A DNA stretch of 64,000 nucleotides from an uncultured Lachnospiraceae bacterium (GTDB lineage: Bacteria > Bacillota > Clostridia > Lachnospirales > Lachnospiraceae), in the NCBI GenBank assembly GCA_947167135.1, contig CAMVGV010000002.1:32119-96118 (forward strand), written 5' to 3'. This document shows, one piece after another, positions 52,960 through 62,494 of this stretch. The position numbers and the translations under genes were made by a program. Position 1 is the stretch's first letter, and each line of letters starts with the position of its first letter. The notes beneath the pieces were generated by a model. That model was not told the DNA's origin and did not search any database. It worked only from the letters and a program-made list of their open reading frames with translations.

Positions 52960-54483
52960 TCAATCAACCCCGCTTAATACCGCCTCTTCTTCATCCTTCT
53001 GTATATCGGGATCAAAGGAGAGCATGGGTCTGATATCCTTTCCAAATATCCTTCGTTCTCTGTAATTCTTCGTAAGCTTTATTATGAGCGGGATATGCAC
53101 GATCACTCCCACGAGGTTCGGTATCATCATGAGACCGTTAAAAGTATCGGATATATCCCAAGCCAGATTGGATTCCATCACGGCGCCGAAAATGATCAGG
53201 CCAATAAAAATAAATCTGTATACCCTGGCCCAGGTAACACCCAGAAGATACTCCGTAACCTTGGCGCCGTAATACGACCAGCCCATGACGGTCGTAAATG
53301 CAAAGAGGGTTATGGAGATCACTACAAACCATTCTCCCGGTTTTCCAAGAGCAGAACCAAAAGCCTTGGCAACCAGCGTGGAGTCATTGACCCCTTCCTT
53401 TACAAGGCCGGTATTCAGATCGATGGCTCCGGAGCCCAGAACAACAAATGCCGTCATTGAGCAGATCACTATAGTATCAAGGAAGACCTCTGCAATACCC
53501 CACATTCCCTGTCTTACCGGTTCTCTGGCACAGCTGTTGCTGTGTACCATAACAGAGGAACCGAGTCCGGCTTCATTGGAGAAAACTCCCCTCTTACAGC
53601 CGCTCTTTATGGTATTGAAGGCTATCTGTACCGCGGTTCCCGCAGCTCCTCCCTTTATGGCCGCGGGTCCCAGGGCAAAGCGGAATATGGACGATATTAT
53701 CTCCGGCAGGGCTGTTATATGCAAAAGGATCATAACGAGGCAGCCGGCAATATACATTATGGACATAAGAGGTATAAGCTTTTCGGAAACCGCCGCCAGA
53801 CGTCTGAAGCCTCCCATTATTATGACAGCGGCTGCAGCCATCAGGAGCATCCCTATCATCCAATCTGCCTTGGGTGCCCCCAGGAAGAGATCAAAATCCA
53901 TATCGGGCAGAAAGGTTGATTCAAAATTGATGACTATCTTATTTATCTGTCCCATGTTTCCTATTCCGAAGGAAGCCAGCACGGAAAACACACAGAAAAG
54001 CACCCCCAGAACCCTTCCCAGCTTTCTGCAGTGCTTTATGGATCCCAGCCCGTCCTCCAGATAGTACATAGGGCCTCCGGACCAGGCTCCCTCTGAGTTC
54101 CTGCGCCTGTAATATAATCCCAGCACATTCTCGGAATACTTCACCATCATACCGAAGAATGCAGCCACCCACATCCAGAGCACTGCACCCGGTCCTCCGA
54201 CGCATATAGCCGTTGATACTCCTGCGATATTACCGGTACCGATGACGGCACAGAGGGCAGTACAGAAGGTACGGAACTGGGACAGCGCGCCCTCGTCATT
54301 GATGATCCTTCCTTCACCGTTGATAACTCCAAAGGTTTTTTTCCACCAGTGCGGCAGACTGGTTATCTGGAAAACCCCGGTGACAACCGTACATATAAGT
54401 CCTGTCCCGAGAAGCAGTACAAGACCGAAGGTTCCCCAGGCAAAGGAATTAACTCTGTCATTTATACTGATGATCGTATCCAT
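52960..54483 (-). CDS. Alanine/glycine:cation symporter (AGCS family)
   Basis: A 507-residue sodium- or proton-coupled amino acid importer with about eleven membrane segments. The family blocks GTGNIAGVSTAICVGGPGAV and the later FSNEAGLGSS are present, so alanine or glycine is the likely substrate. It starts five bases before the stop codon of the 323-residue gene's region boundary (54489), so it could be the last gene of signalling operon 2. It may equally be an unrelated downstream gene. Confidence 0.93.
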   Translation of the reverse strand: MDTIISINDRVNSFAWGTFGLVLLLGTGLICTVVTGVFQITSLPHWWKKTFGVINGEGRIINDEGALSQFRTFCTALCAVIGTGNIAGVSTAICVGGPGAVLWMWVAAFFGMMVKYSENVLGLYYRRRNSEGAWSGGPMYYLEDGLGSIKHCRKLGRVLGVLFCVFSVLASFGIGNMGQINKIVINFESTFLPDMDFDLFLGAPKADWMIGMLLMAAAAVIIMGGFRRLAAVSEKLIPLMSIMYIAGCLVMILLHITALPEIISSIFRFALGPAAIKGGAAGTAVQIAFNTIKSGCKRGVFSNEAGLGSSVMVHSNSCAREPVRQGMWGIAEVFLDTIVICSMTAFVVLGSGAIDLNTGLVKEGVNDSTLVAKAFGSALGKPGEWFVVISITLFAFTTVMGWSYYGAKVTEYLLGVTWARVYRFIFIGLIIFGAVMESNLAWDISDTFNGLMMIPNLVGVIVHIPLIIKLTKNYRERRIFGKDIRPMLSFDPDIQKDEEEAVLSGVD

Positions 54484-54488
54484 TAGAT

Positions 54489-55454
54489 CTATCCTAAAAT
54501 CTCACAATAAACAAGTGTCTGATTAATCAACTGGTAGGCAACCTCCCCAAAGGTAACGGGGCCGGTAAACGGATCCATCTTCTTTCCACTGAGATTCCCG
54601 TAATTGTAATTCAATATGCAGTTACAGGAAAAGAAGGGTTTCCTTTCCTTTTCCTCTTCCGTTTTCTTCCGGAATTCACCCTCATAGTCTTCCACTTTTT
54701 TCGCAAATCGGTATTCGATATCCTTAAATACAGGGGCGTAAAAACTGACCGTTCCGTTTTCCACGCTCTTTATTGATGTATTAATATAGGATCCGTTGTG
54801 ATCCGCCACCAGCGGCATCTTTGAATCAATCCCCAGATAATCTATATAATCGGAAAACAGGGTTTCCTTTCCGTCTACGGTACAGCTTCTTACGCTTAAG
54901 TCACTGTCATGGAACCTTATGACAGGATCATTCTTATCATCTTCAAATATATTGACGAGATTTATCATAGCGCTCTTCCCCTCAGGAAGCCTGAAATACA
55001 TGACAACAGCCCTGTCGGTATAGGACTTTCCCTCCGGTCCCGCATACACCCTTGCTTCTCCGGGTTGTGCAAGATCATAGCCTGATATCCATCCCACAGT
55101 AGGATGCATGATGAGCTCTTCTACCTCCGGAGCCTCCTTTGCGTATTTTGCAGCCACCTGAGAACCAAAGGGCATAATGATCAAGGTAAGTCCGTTGTCA
55201 TAGCACTCTTCAACTATCTGGAAAACATTGTATTTCCCGTAGGTAACGATCTTCACCTCTTCTGCAAAATCTATCTCGTTTACAAAGAGCCTGTCCTTTG
55301 TAAGAAGCCCTCCCTCATCACCGATAAGATAGGGCGTTGTTCCACCTATCCAGCTGCCCTTAGGCAGTTTTTTCAGCAGTGAATCATCGGCCGCGATATG
55401 TAAAGTCTTTCCATCTTCGATCAAAGAGATAGTTTCTTCCAGTGTTTTGATCAT
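54489..55454 (-). CDS. Protein of about 321 residues, unknown (signalling operon 2)
   Basis: A soluble protein without signal peptide or membrane segments. Notable stretches are KGSWIGGTTPYLIGDEGG near the start, FVNEIDF, PTVGWISGYDL, FFSCNCILNYNYGN and the C-terminal TFGEVAYQLINQTLVY. The general pattern recalls FIST-like sensory proteins and an uncharacterised family with a similar WIGGT start, but I cannot assign it firmly. ATG at 55454 has AGGAGG eight bases upstream. It follows the 74-residue gene and the DegV-containing kinase, so it may be an input or output partner. Confidence 0.8.
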   Translation of the reverse strand: MIKTLEETISLIEDGKTLHIAADDSLLKKLPKGSWIGGTTPYLIGDEGGLLTKDRLFVNEIDFAEEVKIVTYGKYNVFQIVEECYDNGLTLIIMPFGSQVAAKYAKEAPEVEELIMHPTVGWISGYDLAQPGEARVYAGPEGKSYTDRAVVMYFRLPEGKSAMINLVNIFEDDKNDPVIRFHDSDLSVRSCTVDGKETLFSDYIDYLGIDSKMPLVADHNGSYINTSIKSVENGTVSFYAPVFKDIEYRFAKKVEDYEGEFRKKTEEEKERKPFFSCNCILNYNYGNLSGKKMDPFTGPVTFGEVAYQLINQTLVYCEILG

Positions 55455-55467
55455 TTCCACAACCTCC

Positions 55468-55692
55468 TCATTCTTTCAGAGCTGCGATATTTGCAAGGTC
55501 CACCTTGGCAACTATCGGATACTTCCCCAGAAATTCATCCATTTCACCCATACAGGAATCCATGCTTGACGGATCCGACTTCAGCTTTTTCTGCATTTTG
55601 GATATCAGCATATTAAAAGCAAGATTTGAGGATCTGTACTTTATTTTCCCCAGCAGAACCATTTGTATTTTTTCCTTAACTGCTTCATCCAT
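55468..55692 (-). CDS. Small acidic/basic protein of 74 residues, unknown (signalling operon 2)
   Basis: A predicted all-helical protein, with Lys and Met at the start (MDEAVKEKIQMVLLGKIK) and no motif that I recognise. It lies 11 bases after the stop codon of the large kinase and 13 before the next gene, and has an AGGAGGAT ribosome binding site. The tight spacing supports a real gene. Confidence 0.75.
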   Translation of the reverse strand: MDEAVKEKIQMVLLGKIKYRSSNLAFNMLISKMQKKLKSDPSSMDSCMGEMDEFLGKYPIVAKVDLANIAALKE

Positions 55693-55703
55693 AGATCATC
55701 CTC

Positions 55704-58700
55704 CTATCTTTCCAGTACTTCTTTAATTCCCGCAAAATCATTCGCTTCGGCTTTTTCCCTGATAAGTCCGAATTTCTCACTGTATGTATCCGGAATGGAA
55801 AACTCCCCGAGCTCATCCATAATGGCTTTCAGCATATCAGCGTCTTCACTCTCAGCCGCGTCCATAAATGCTGCAAAAAAGTCTTCCATCATATACTGAT
55901 CGGCTTCGGGTCTCTCATCGTCCCCTGTCTGATCTTTTATTTCCTCCTCCTCAAAAAATACAGGTTTCAATGCCTCCCTGTAGGAGATAAAATCATCCAT
56001 AGCAGCACGGTGATGGACTTTAATGAACGAAATGTCATTTCTCTTCCCGGCGTTTTCCAGTTCCTCGGCCTTTATGGACAGCCCCGTTGCACCCACAAGC
56101 CTGGATGAGCTCTTAAGGGCATGAACCTTAATTGTGTAATTATCCCAGTCCCCGCTTTCAAAGAATCCTTCGATCTCCTTATGCTTTTCCCCGATGGAAT
56201 CATAGAAGATCTTAAGCACTGCCTTAAAGGCGTCTTCGGAACCACTGTTCTTTATGGCGGTTTCAACATCTATGCCCTCTATGGCGATCCCGGCTTTCTC
56301 ATCCTCCCTGCTGTCTTCATCCGTAAAATTATCTTCCTCCGTAAAATCATCTTCCTCCCCGGGGCTCTCCTCATCTCCGAAGCCCTCTTCCTCCCCGAAG
56401 TTCTCTTCTTCCACGGTATCCTCTGCGTCTCCGGAAGTCTCCTCCCGGCCTGGTGCCTGATCTCTTTCTGTAGAAGCCCCCTCATCAAACGCATTATCTA
56501 TCAGCGTGGAAATATTGTATTTTTTATTTGACTTAAGGAAATACAGTATTCCGAAGGTTCCGGAACCGCAATTTGAGGAAATCGCCGCCGATGCCTGCTG
56601 GAATATCACGTGCTTAAAGTATGCGGTCTTTTTTATCTCCTCCTCTATCCACTTAAGGATATCGGAATCAACATCCACATAGGTTATAAATACAACATCC
56701 GAATCCGGAATGGTATCGGTGGGAATAGCACTGGCGATATACTTTTTATATGCCCTTCTCGTCCTTCCCATCCATATTCCCCCAAGCTTTGCCTTGTCAT
56801 CCTTGAACTTGATGGCCGGATGCAGATTCAGGGCGTTTGCGATCTTATGAAGTCCCGTGCTCACAAGCCCCTTTCTCATCATATATTCGGTGTCCTTGAT
56901 GATAAATCCGCATTTGATCCGCTTCTTAAATGTCTCAAGCTCGGAAATGATATCATCCACCTGAAGTCCCTGCTGGACCAGCTTGTAGGCAATGAGAACA
57001 AGTATTCCTGTGGAGCTTGAAAGGCATTCGGAGTTGATCACCGAAACATTGTCAAAGGACTTTGCGGCTTCGCTTGCGATCATGTACTCCCGGCTCATGG
57101 CTACAGTAATAGAAATATGGATGATATGGTGAGCCCCTTTAAGTACATTTGAAAAGAACTCGGTATATTCATTTTCATCGGGAGGCGAAGATACAGCTTT
57201 CCTGCCCGAAGCCATATATCTTGTAAGCTCCGATGCGTCAATATGGGTGCCATCCAGGAAAATACCCTGTTCGGTACTTACTCTGAAGGGTATGATGGGA
57301 ATCCCATATCTCCTTATGACGTGGTCCGGAAGATCACACATGCTGGAGGAAGTGATGACAACCGGGCTCTTCTCCGAATACCTGTCGGCTGTATGTATCT
57401 CCTCTCCCTCGCCCATCATTACCGACCGAAGTATGATCTTTTCATTGGAAAGATGGCGGATCAGTATCTCCTCCATGGCCTCGCCGGAAACAGGCTTTAC
57501 AAGATAACCGTCAAAACCGGATCTGCTGTAGAGTTCCCTGTTCTCACTCCCCGCATTTGCCGTAAGGATGATGACCGGAGTGTTCCTGTTTAAGCCTCCC
57601 TCCTGATTCCGAATGGCTTCCAGACACTCAATGCCGTCCATCTCGGGCATGAGATGATCCATGAAGATTGCGTCATAGTGGGATTTATTGCAGAGCTCCA
57701 GGGCTTCCTTTCCGCTCTTTACGGTATCTATACCCATATCAGTATCAATGAGGAGCCGCTTCTCCACCTCCAGATTCATTTCATTATCATCAACGATAAG
57801 TATCCTGACCTCGGGTGCCAGGAAGCTGCTCTCATAGGTACTCCTCTTTATCACCTGCTGATTCTGGATATTCAGTTCTCCGATCTTACTGCGATCCGAA
57901 ATCCCCTGACGGACAGTCACGGTAAATGTGGAGCCCTCTCCGTAGATGCTGTTTACGGAAATGGTTCCGTCCATCAGCTCCACAAGCTGTTTAACAATGC
58001 TGAGTCCCAGGCCTGTGCCTTCTATATGCCTGTTCTTTCCTTCATCCACCCTCTTAAAAGCATCAAAAAGATAGGGGATATCCTCTTTCTTGATACCCAT
58101 TCCCGTATCGGCTATCGAGATTATTAGTTCTGTTGTATCTTCGCCTACATTGCTTTCGATCCTCAGCTCAACATGGCCCTCTTTTGTGTATTTGATGGCA
58201 TTGTTTAAGAGATTTACGATCACCTGCTTGATACGGACCTCATCTCCGTACAGCACAGAGGGCACATCCGGATCGATGCTGGCCTCAAATCCGATCCCCT
58301 TGTCATGGGCTCTGAGCCACATCATATTCACGATCTCGGAAAGCAGATCCCCCACATGGTAATCAACAGGAACTATATCCATGCTTTCCGCTTCTATCTT
58401 TGAAAAGTCCAGTATATCGTTTATCAGGGCAAGGAGCATCTTTCCAGCGCCTTGTATACCATTAGCATCCCTTATGATCTCATCGGAAGCCTCCTGATCC
58501 CTTAATATCAGCTCATTCAGTCCCAGTATGGAATTGATGGGCGTACGGATCTCATGGCTCATGCTGGAGAAGAAACGGTTCTGGGATTGTGTGAGCTCCT
58601 CCGCCCTTTCCGCCTCCTTCTTTGCCCGCTCATTCTCCTTCATAAAGAGACGTCTCTGACACCAGTTCACCACGAAGCACAGTATCCCCACCAGTACAAG

Positions 58701-59201
58701 AGAGATAAAGGAATCAATATAATGCTTGCTGGTGGAATGCCTGTAGACCCACCAGGGGTAATAATAATTGATGATGTAGCCTAACAGGGAAAACACCGTG
58801 ATGAATAAAAACATGACATTACGCCATTTTCCGTTAAGAACCAGTCCTACATAAAGATACGCAAAGATAATCCAGAGAACACCGCCGCCCTTTATGCCTC
58901 CTCCAAAGAAGAAAAGCCCCGGAAGTACAATGAATACGAGAAAAATAACGGTGATCTTTATACATAGCTTCAGTTTTTCCAGCCTGAGGCCCACAAGGGC
59001 AATGAGCGGCACAGCAATAAGAATCCCCAGGATAAGCCCTATCTCATAGGGATTTTCCCTGATATAAAGATCCCCCAGCAGGGCAAGAAAAACCGTCACT
59101 TCGGAAACAAGAGAGAGGATCAGGAAAGTTCTTTCCGAAAAATCCCTTTCGGAATCCATCACTGCGGCATAGGCATCCTTGAACAGATTTACGGGATTCA
59201 T
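55704..59201 (-). CDS. Hybrid histidine kinase with internal DegV-like domain and HPt (signalling operon 2)
   Basis: 1165 residues: about six membrane segments (26-182); HisKA with His216 in SSMSHEIRTP; ATPase domain (N box near 333, ADTGMGI, EGTGLGL); receiver with Asp515 in FMDHLMPEMDG and Lys569; a DegV-like domain (about 612-900) with VVITSSSMCDLP, AVSSPP, HIIHISITVAMS, ECLSSSTG and LHPAIKFKDDKAKLGG; an acidic Glu/Asp linker (913-969); HPt with His1027 in VHALKSSSRL; and an extra helical tail. DegV proteins bind fatty acids, so the kinase may sense or respond to one (inference). The GRI-like ligand motif is weak. It overlaps the preceding kinase gene by four bases. Confidence 0.88.
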   Translation of the reverse strand: MNPVNLFKDAYAAVMDSERDFSERTFLILSLVSEVTVFLALLGDLYIRENPYEIGLILGILIAVPLIALVGLRLEKLKLCIKITVIFLVFIVLPGLFFFGGGIKGGGVLWIIFAYLYVGLVLNGKWRNVMFLFITVFSLLGYIINYYYPWWVYRHSTSKHYIDSFISLVLVGILCFVVNWCQRRLFMKENERAKKEAERAEELTQSQNRFFSSMSHEIRTPINSILGLNELILRDQEASDEIIRDANGIQGAGKMLLALINDILDFSKIEAESMDIVPVDYHVGDLLSEIVNMMWLRAHDKGIGFEASIDPDVPSVLYGDEVRIKQVIVNLLNNAIKYTKEGHVELRIESNVGEDTTELIISIADTGMGIKKEDIPYLFDAFKRVDEGKNRHIEGTGLGLSIVKQLVELMDGTISVNSIYGEGSTFTVTVRQGISDRSKIGELNIQNQQVIKRSTYESSFLAPEVRILIVDDNEMNLEVEKRLLIDTDMGIDTVKSGKEALELCNKSHYDAIFMDHLMPEMDGIECLEAIRNQEGGLNRNTPVIILTANAGSENRELYSRSGFDGYLVKPVSGEAMEEILIRHLSNEKIILRSVMMGEGEEIHTADRYSEKSPVVITSSSMCDLPDHVIRRYGIPIIPFRVSTEQGIFLDGTHIDASELTRYMASGRKAVSSPPDENEYTEFFSNVLKGAHHIIHISITVAMSREYMIASEAAKSFDNVSVINSECLSSSTGILVLIAYKLVQQGLQVDDIISELETFKKRIKCGFIIKDTEYMMRKGLVSTGLHKIANALNLHPAIKFKDDKAKLGGIWMGRTRRAYKKYIASAIPTDTIPDSDVVFITYVDVDSDILKWIEEEIKKTAYFKHVIFQQASAAISSNCGSGTFGILYFLKSNKKYNISTLIDNAFDEGASTERDQAPGREETSGDAEDTVEEENFGEEEGFGDEESPGEEDDFTEEDNFTDEDSREDEKAGIAIEGIDVETAIKNSGSEDAFKAVLKIFYDSIGEKHKEIEGFFESGDWDNYTIKVHALKSSSRLVGATGLSIKAEELENAGKRNDISFIKVHHRAAMDDFISYREALKPVFFEEEEIKDQTGDDERPEADQYMMEDFFAAFMDAAESEDADMLKAIMDELGEFSIPDTYSEKFGLIREKAEANDFAGIKEVLER

Positions 59202-61249
59202 GATCTGTCACCTCCCCTGCCTGCGCCTTCTCCGTTCAGTACACGCAGCATAACTCTTTCAAAATCGGCTGTATTGATGGGTTTAGCGATAAATCCGTCA
59301 AAGCCCACCTTGATAAACATTTCCCTGGCTCCGGAAACGGCATTGGCCGTAAGGGCAACTATGACCGTGTCCTTACCCATATCGCCGGCCACTTCCTTTA
59401 TCCTCTTCATGGCTTCAACGCCGTCCATCTCAGGCATCATATGATCCATAAAAACGATATCGTAATCATTGTCCCGGAATTTCCTTAAAGCGTCTTTTCC
59501 GCTGTCCGCCGTATCAACCACCATCTCGTAATCCCTGAAGAGGCAGGAAGCCACAACAAGGTTCATCGGCTCATCATCTACTACAAGGGCTCGCACTCCC
59601 TTAAATACCGGTCTGGAGGAATCATCATGGATTTCCACCTCTGCCGCATCCCGTCCCTCATTAAGAACCTTCATTATGGAGTAGGAATAGATCGGCTTCG
59701 GCATCAGTATAATCCTGCTGTTATCCGGAAGAGTGAATTCCTGATCCGCAGATACAGCGATCACTATATCCTCCTTGGCCAGTTCTTCGAAATATCCTCT
59801 GTTTTCCTCGTATTCCTCCTGATCCATAAATACATATCCCGCATTCACCTTTTCCTTCAGGCGCTCCACCTCATAGACTGTCTCGGCTGAATACAGAGGG
59901 ACATGCATCTTTAGCGCAAAATTGGTGGCCATGTTACGGTAGAAATCACGGAGCTTCGGGATCTTGTATTTATCCGGTCTCACATGGTACAGAACAGCTT
60001 CGGAAAAATCTTCGTTCAGCCTAAGGCAGGGCAAAGGATCCACCACCTTCTGGGGTATGGTGACCCTGACGGTGGTTCCTTTATTCTTTTCGCTCTCTAT
60101 CTTTACAAAGCCCCCCATCCTGTGGGAAAAGCCGTAAACTATGAAAAGCCCGAGCCCGATACCTCCCGAGCTCCGGTTTCTCTTCTTGTTTGCCTGGAAC
60201 ATTCCCTCGCTTACGGAATGAATGGCTTTTCTGTCCATTCCGATACCGGTGTCCGTAACCTCTATACACAGGTTCACTCCGTACCCCATACTTTGGGTAC
60301 TGAGCTTCACGTATATACCGCCCTCACTGGTAAATTTGATGGCATTATCAAGAAGGTGCCTGAAAATTTTGTGCAGCTTCCTGATATCACCCCTCATCAT
60401 ATTCGGGGTATCCGGATCAAGATCAACCACCATCTCAAGACTGCGGCTTCCATCACTCATCCGGAAGGAAGTCACCACATCATTTATAAGGGACGTGCTC
60501 ATATAATCGTCTTCCTCAAGGAAAACATTCTGTCTCTTGCACTCCGTATAATCCTGGATATCTTCGATCTGATAGGCGAGCCTTACTCCGGCGTTCTTTA
60601 TGGATTCCGCCTCAGACCCGGCCCCTTTTTTCATAAGAAGATCCGACATGCCGTTTACCACATTTACCGGGGTTCTGAGCTCATGGGAGATATTGGACAG
60701 AAAGTCCTCCATGCTGTTGTCGTTTATCTCGATCAGCTTCTCACGTTTCTTCTTGTCCTCCTCCTCGTAGGATCTTTCATAAATAGCTCTAACATTTACG
60801 AAATACACAAGTATCACGATGGCGATGTGGAAAAGTATTCTTGAAATATTCTGTTTATCGTATACTATGGAATTTCCCACGGGAAGGTTTATGAAATGCA
60901 TGAACAATATGACAAAGTATTCAAAAAGCAGGATATTCATCATATAGACACGGTTTAATACAGAGAATATTGTCATTACAAGGATCATAAATATCCCCGT
61001 GTCAAAAAAGCTGCTTTTATGAACACCGTGAAAAAAGACCAGAAGGGATGCAAATCCCAAATAGATTATTTCCCTGACAAGGTCGTCGATCCTTTCCGTG
61101 AGGCTCGCTCCCCATATGGCAAAAAGTCCGGCAATGACCACCACCGGGATCCAGAATTCCCATTCCAGCAGCAGATTTTCAAATATCAGTCCGGCGGCAG
61201 CCAAAGTAGAGATAAAAACTAAAAATTTCCCGTTCTTATTCTGGGTCAT
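59198..61249 (-). CDS. Hybrid histidine kinase without HPt (signalling operon 2)
   Basis: 683 residues. Membrane segments between 8 and 155; HisKA with His189 in NISHELRTPVN; ATPase domain (N box at about 302, TDTGIGM, GGIGLGL); a degenerate receiver-like stretch at 415-530 that keeps an Asp in YVFMDQEEY and MPKP but lacks the acidic pair; and a full receiver with Asp602 in FMDHMMPEMDG and Lys656. There is no HPt, so it would need another protein's HPt, such as that of the DegV kinase encoded next, to pass phosphate on. The gene overlaps its neighbours by four bases on both sides. Confidence 0.9.
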   Translation of the reverse strand: MTQNKNGKFLVFISTLAAAGLIFENLLLEWEFWIPVVVIAGLFAIWGASLTERIDDLVREIIYLGFASLLVFFHGVHKSSFFDTGIFMILVMTIFSVLNRVYMMNILLFEYFVILFMHFINLPVGNSIVYDKQNISRILFHIAIVILVYFVNVRAIYERSYEEEDKKKREKLIEINDNSMEDFLSNISHELRTPVNVVNGMSDLLMKKGAGSEAESIKNAGVRLAYQIEDIQDYTECKRQNVFLEEDDYMSTSLINDVVTSFRMSDGSRSLEMVVDLDPDTPNMMRGDIRKLHKIFRHLLDNAIKFTSEGGIYVKLSTQSMGYGVNLCIEVTDTGIGMDRKAIHSVSEGMFQANKKRNRSSGGIGLGLFIVYGFSHRMGGFVKIESEKNKGTTVRVTIPQKVVDPLPCLRLNEDFSEAVLYHVRPDKYKIPKLRDFYRNMATNFALKMHVPLYSAETVYEVERLKEKVNAGYVFMDQEEYEENRGYFEELAKEDIVIAVSADQEFTLPDNSRIILMPKPIYSYSIMKVLNEGRDAAEVEIHDDSSRPVFKGVRALVVDDEPMNLVVASCLFRDYEMVVDTADSGKDALRKFRDNDYDIVFMDHMMPEMDGVEAMKRIKEVAGDMGKDTVIVALTANAVSGAREMFIKVGFDGFIAKPINTADFERVMLRVLNGEGAGRGGDRS

Positions 61250-62028
61250 GTCGGTCCTTTTCCTTTTAAGCCGAGTTTATTCTTAAGGTATGTGAGAAGA
61301 TTGTCCCTTGTTGTGGATTTCAAAATATATCCTGCCGGACGCAGAGCCATGACCCGTTCAACCCCTTCCTTGGTACCGACTCCCGTCAGAAAGACCACCG
61401 GGATATCCCTTGTGGCATTTTCCTGTCTCAGCATCTGAAGTACCTGAGGGCCGTCCACCACAGGCATGTCGTAATCGAGAAGTATAAGATCCACAGGATT
61501 CTTCAGCAGAAATGTAATGGCCTGCATGCCGGCGGTAACGATATCCACTTTGTAGAACTCCTTCATCCACTCCCTTACCATTCTGGCATAGGAGGGGTCA
61601 TCATCCACTACCAGTATCCTCTTCCTTCCGCCAACGGTCTTTCCCTCCAGTACATTTTTCACTGACTCAAAAAGGGTATCATTGTCAACCGGCCGGTCCA
61701 GCCAGCAGAAATCGTCAATATCGGACAAATCTCTGGACAGCTCGACGTGATTCTTTCTTTCTCCCAGGATGATCGCAGGCTTTTTACCTTTTTTAATACC
61801 TGCGCACACCTCCCCGAGAAGCTTCTGCTTCACCTTATCCTCCGTGATATCTCCCGGAAGATATACAATGAAAAGATCCGTGCCCTCTATTTGCTCTTTG
61901 AGGTGGGGCAGATTCTCGGTTATAATCTTTACATTGTATCCCTGATCCAGAAGCTTTCTCTCCATACCCTTTACGATGACGCTGTACTGGAGCAGGACAA
62001 TGGCAATATTCCTTGCATCTTCTTTCAT
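61246..62028 (-). CDS. Double-receiver response regulator (signalling operon 2)
   Basis: About 260 residues, the paralogue of the regulator at 40.5 kb with the same plan. A degenerate N-terminal receiver (IVLLQYS, no acidic pair) is followed by an intact C-terminal one: VVDDD, Asp186 in LILLDYDMP, FLTGVG and YILKS. There is no output domain. ATG at 62028 has AGGAGA six bases upstream; the GTG just before it is too close. It is first in the operon, so regulator and both kinases are made together. Confidence 0.9.
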   Translation of the reverse strand: MKEDARNIAIVLLQYSVIVKGMERKLLDQGYNVKIITENLPHLKEQIEGTDLFIVYLPGDITEDKVKQKLLGEVCAGIKKGKKPAIILGERKNHVELSRDLSDIDDFCWLDRPVDNDTLFESVKNVLEGKTVGGRKRILVVDDDPSYARMVREWMKEFYKVDIVTAGMQAITFLLKNPVDLILLDYDMPVVDGPQVLQMLRQENATRDIPVVFLTGVGTKEGVERVMALRPAGYILKSTTRDNLLTYLKNKLGLKGKGPT

Positions 62029-62169
62029 CACATGTCTCCTGTCTGATTATCCCATTAATTCTTTACAATCACTTTATCATCCTTATCCTGTTTGGGCAAC
62101 AGAAAAAACTGAGGATAGTCATTACGCATCCCTCTTTTTCTTCTCCGCTATAGCCACGCTTTGTATTCG

Positions 62170-62390
62170 TGAGAAACTTAAGGCACACAGTCTTTCCGTG
62201 CTCGTATCTCGACGAATGCTTCTAAGCTCGCCGCCGAGGACTGACACAACCGGACGCGCCGTCCACATTCACATCCTTGTTCAGTGTGGACTAAAAAGTG
62301 CGTCCGTGCACTTTTTGCGCTGTCTGGAGCGGCTCGCTAAGAAGATTCGTCTCAATCTGCGCGCGCAAATCCTGCGTGCCTTAAGTTTCT
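62170..62390. mobile_element. 221-bp palindromic, multi-armed element
   Basis: A perfect 16-bp terminal inverted repeat (GAGAAACTTAAGGCAC at 62170-62185, its complement at 62375-62390) encloses further paired blocks: GACGAAT with ATTCGTC, CGGACGC (62250-62256) with GCGTCCG (62299-62305), and GTCCACA with TGTGGAC. An alternative AAAAAGTGC/GCACTTTTT stem lies near the centre. It fills the space between the regulator operon and the insertion sequence genes; the flanks (62032-62169 and 62391-62459) hold no gene. Confidence 0.78.
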
Positions 62391-62459
62391 CTCTTCTACA
62401 CTTTTCCAGATTCCTTCCACCCTTTTGAATGGTTTTTTCTTTTGGACATCATTTTTTTC

Positions 62460-62488
62460 TTGCATTTTATAGCGTATACGTGTATACT
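62460..62488 (+). promoter_or_regulatory. Promoter of the IS accessory gene, with overlapping palindrome
   Basis: TTGCAT (62460-62465) and TATACT (62483-62488) are 17 bases apart. The TATAGCGTATAC-GTGTATACTATA palindrome (about 62468-62491) covers the -10 box and could be an operator. Transcription should begin about six or seven bases after the -10 box, on or next to the ATG at 62495, giving a leaderless message. Confidence 0.65.
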
Positions 62489-62494
62489 ATAACC

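Noticed and set aside
53285..54064. 259-residue plus-strand frame inside the AGCS gene
   Set aside because: Antisense of a clearly conserved membrane transporter; no family match and no ribosome site.
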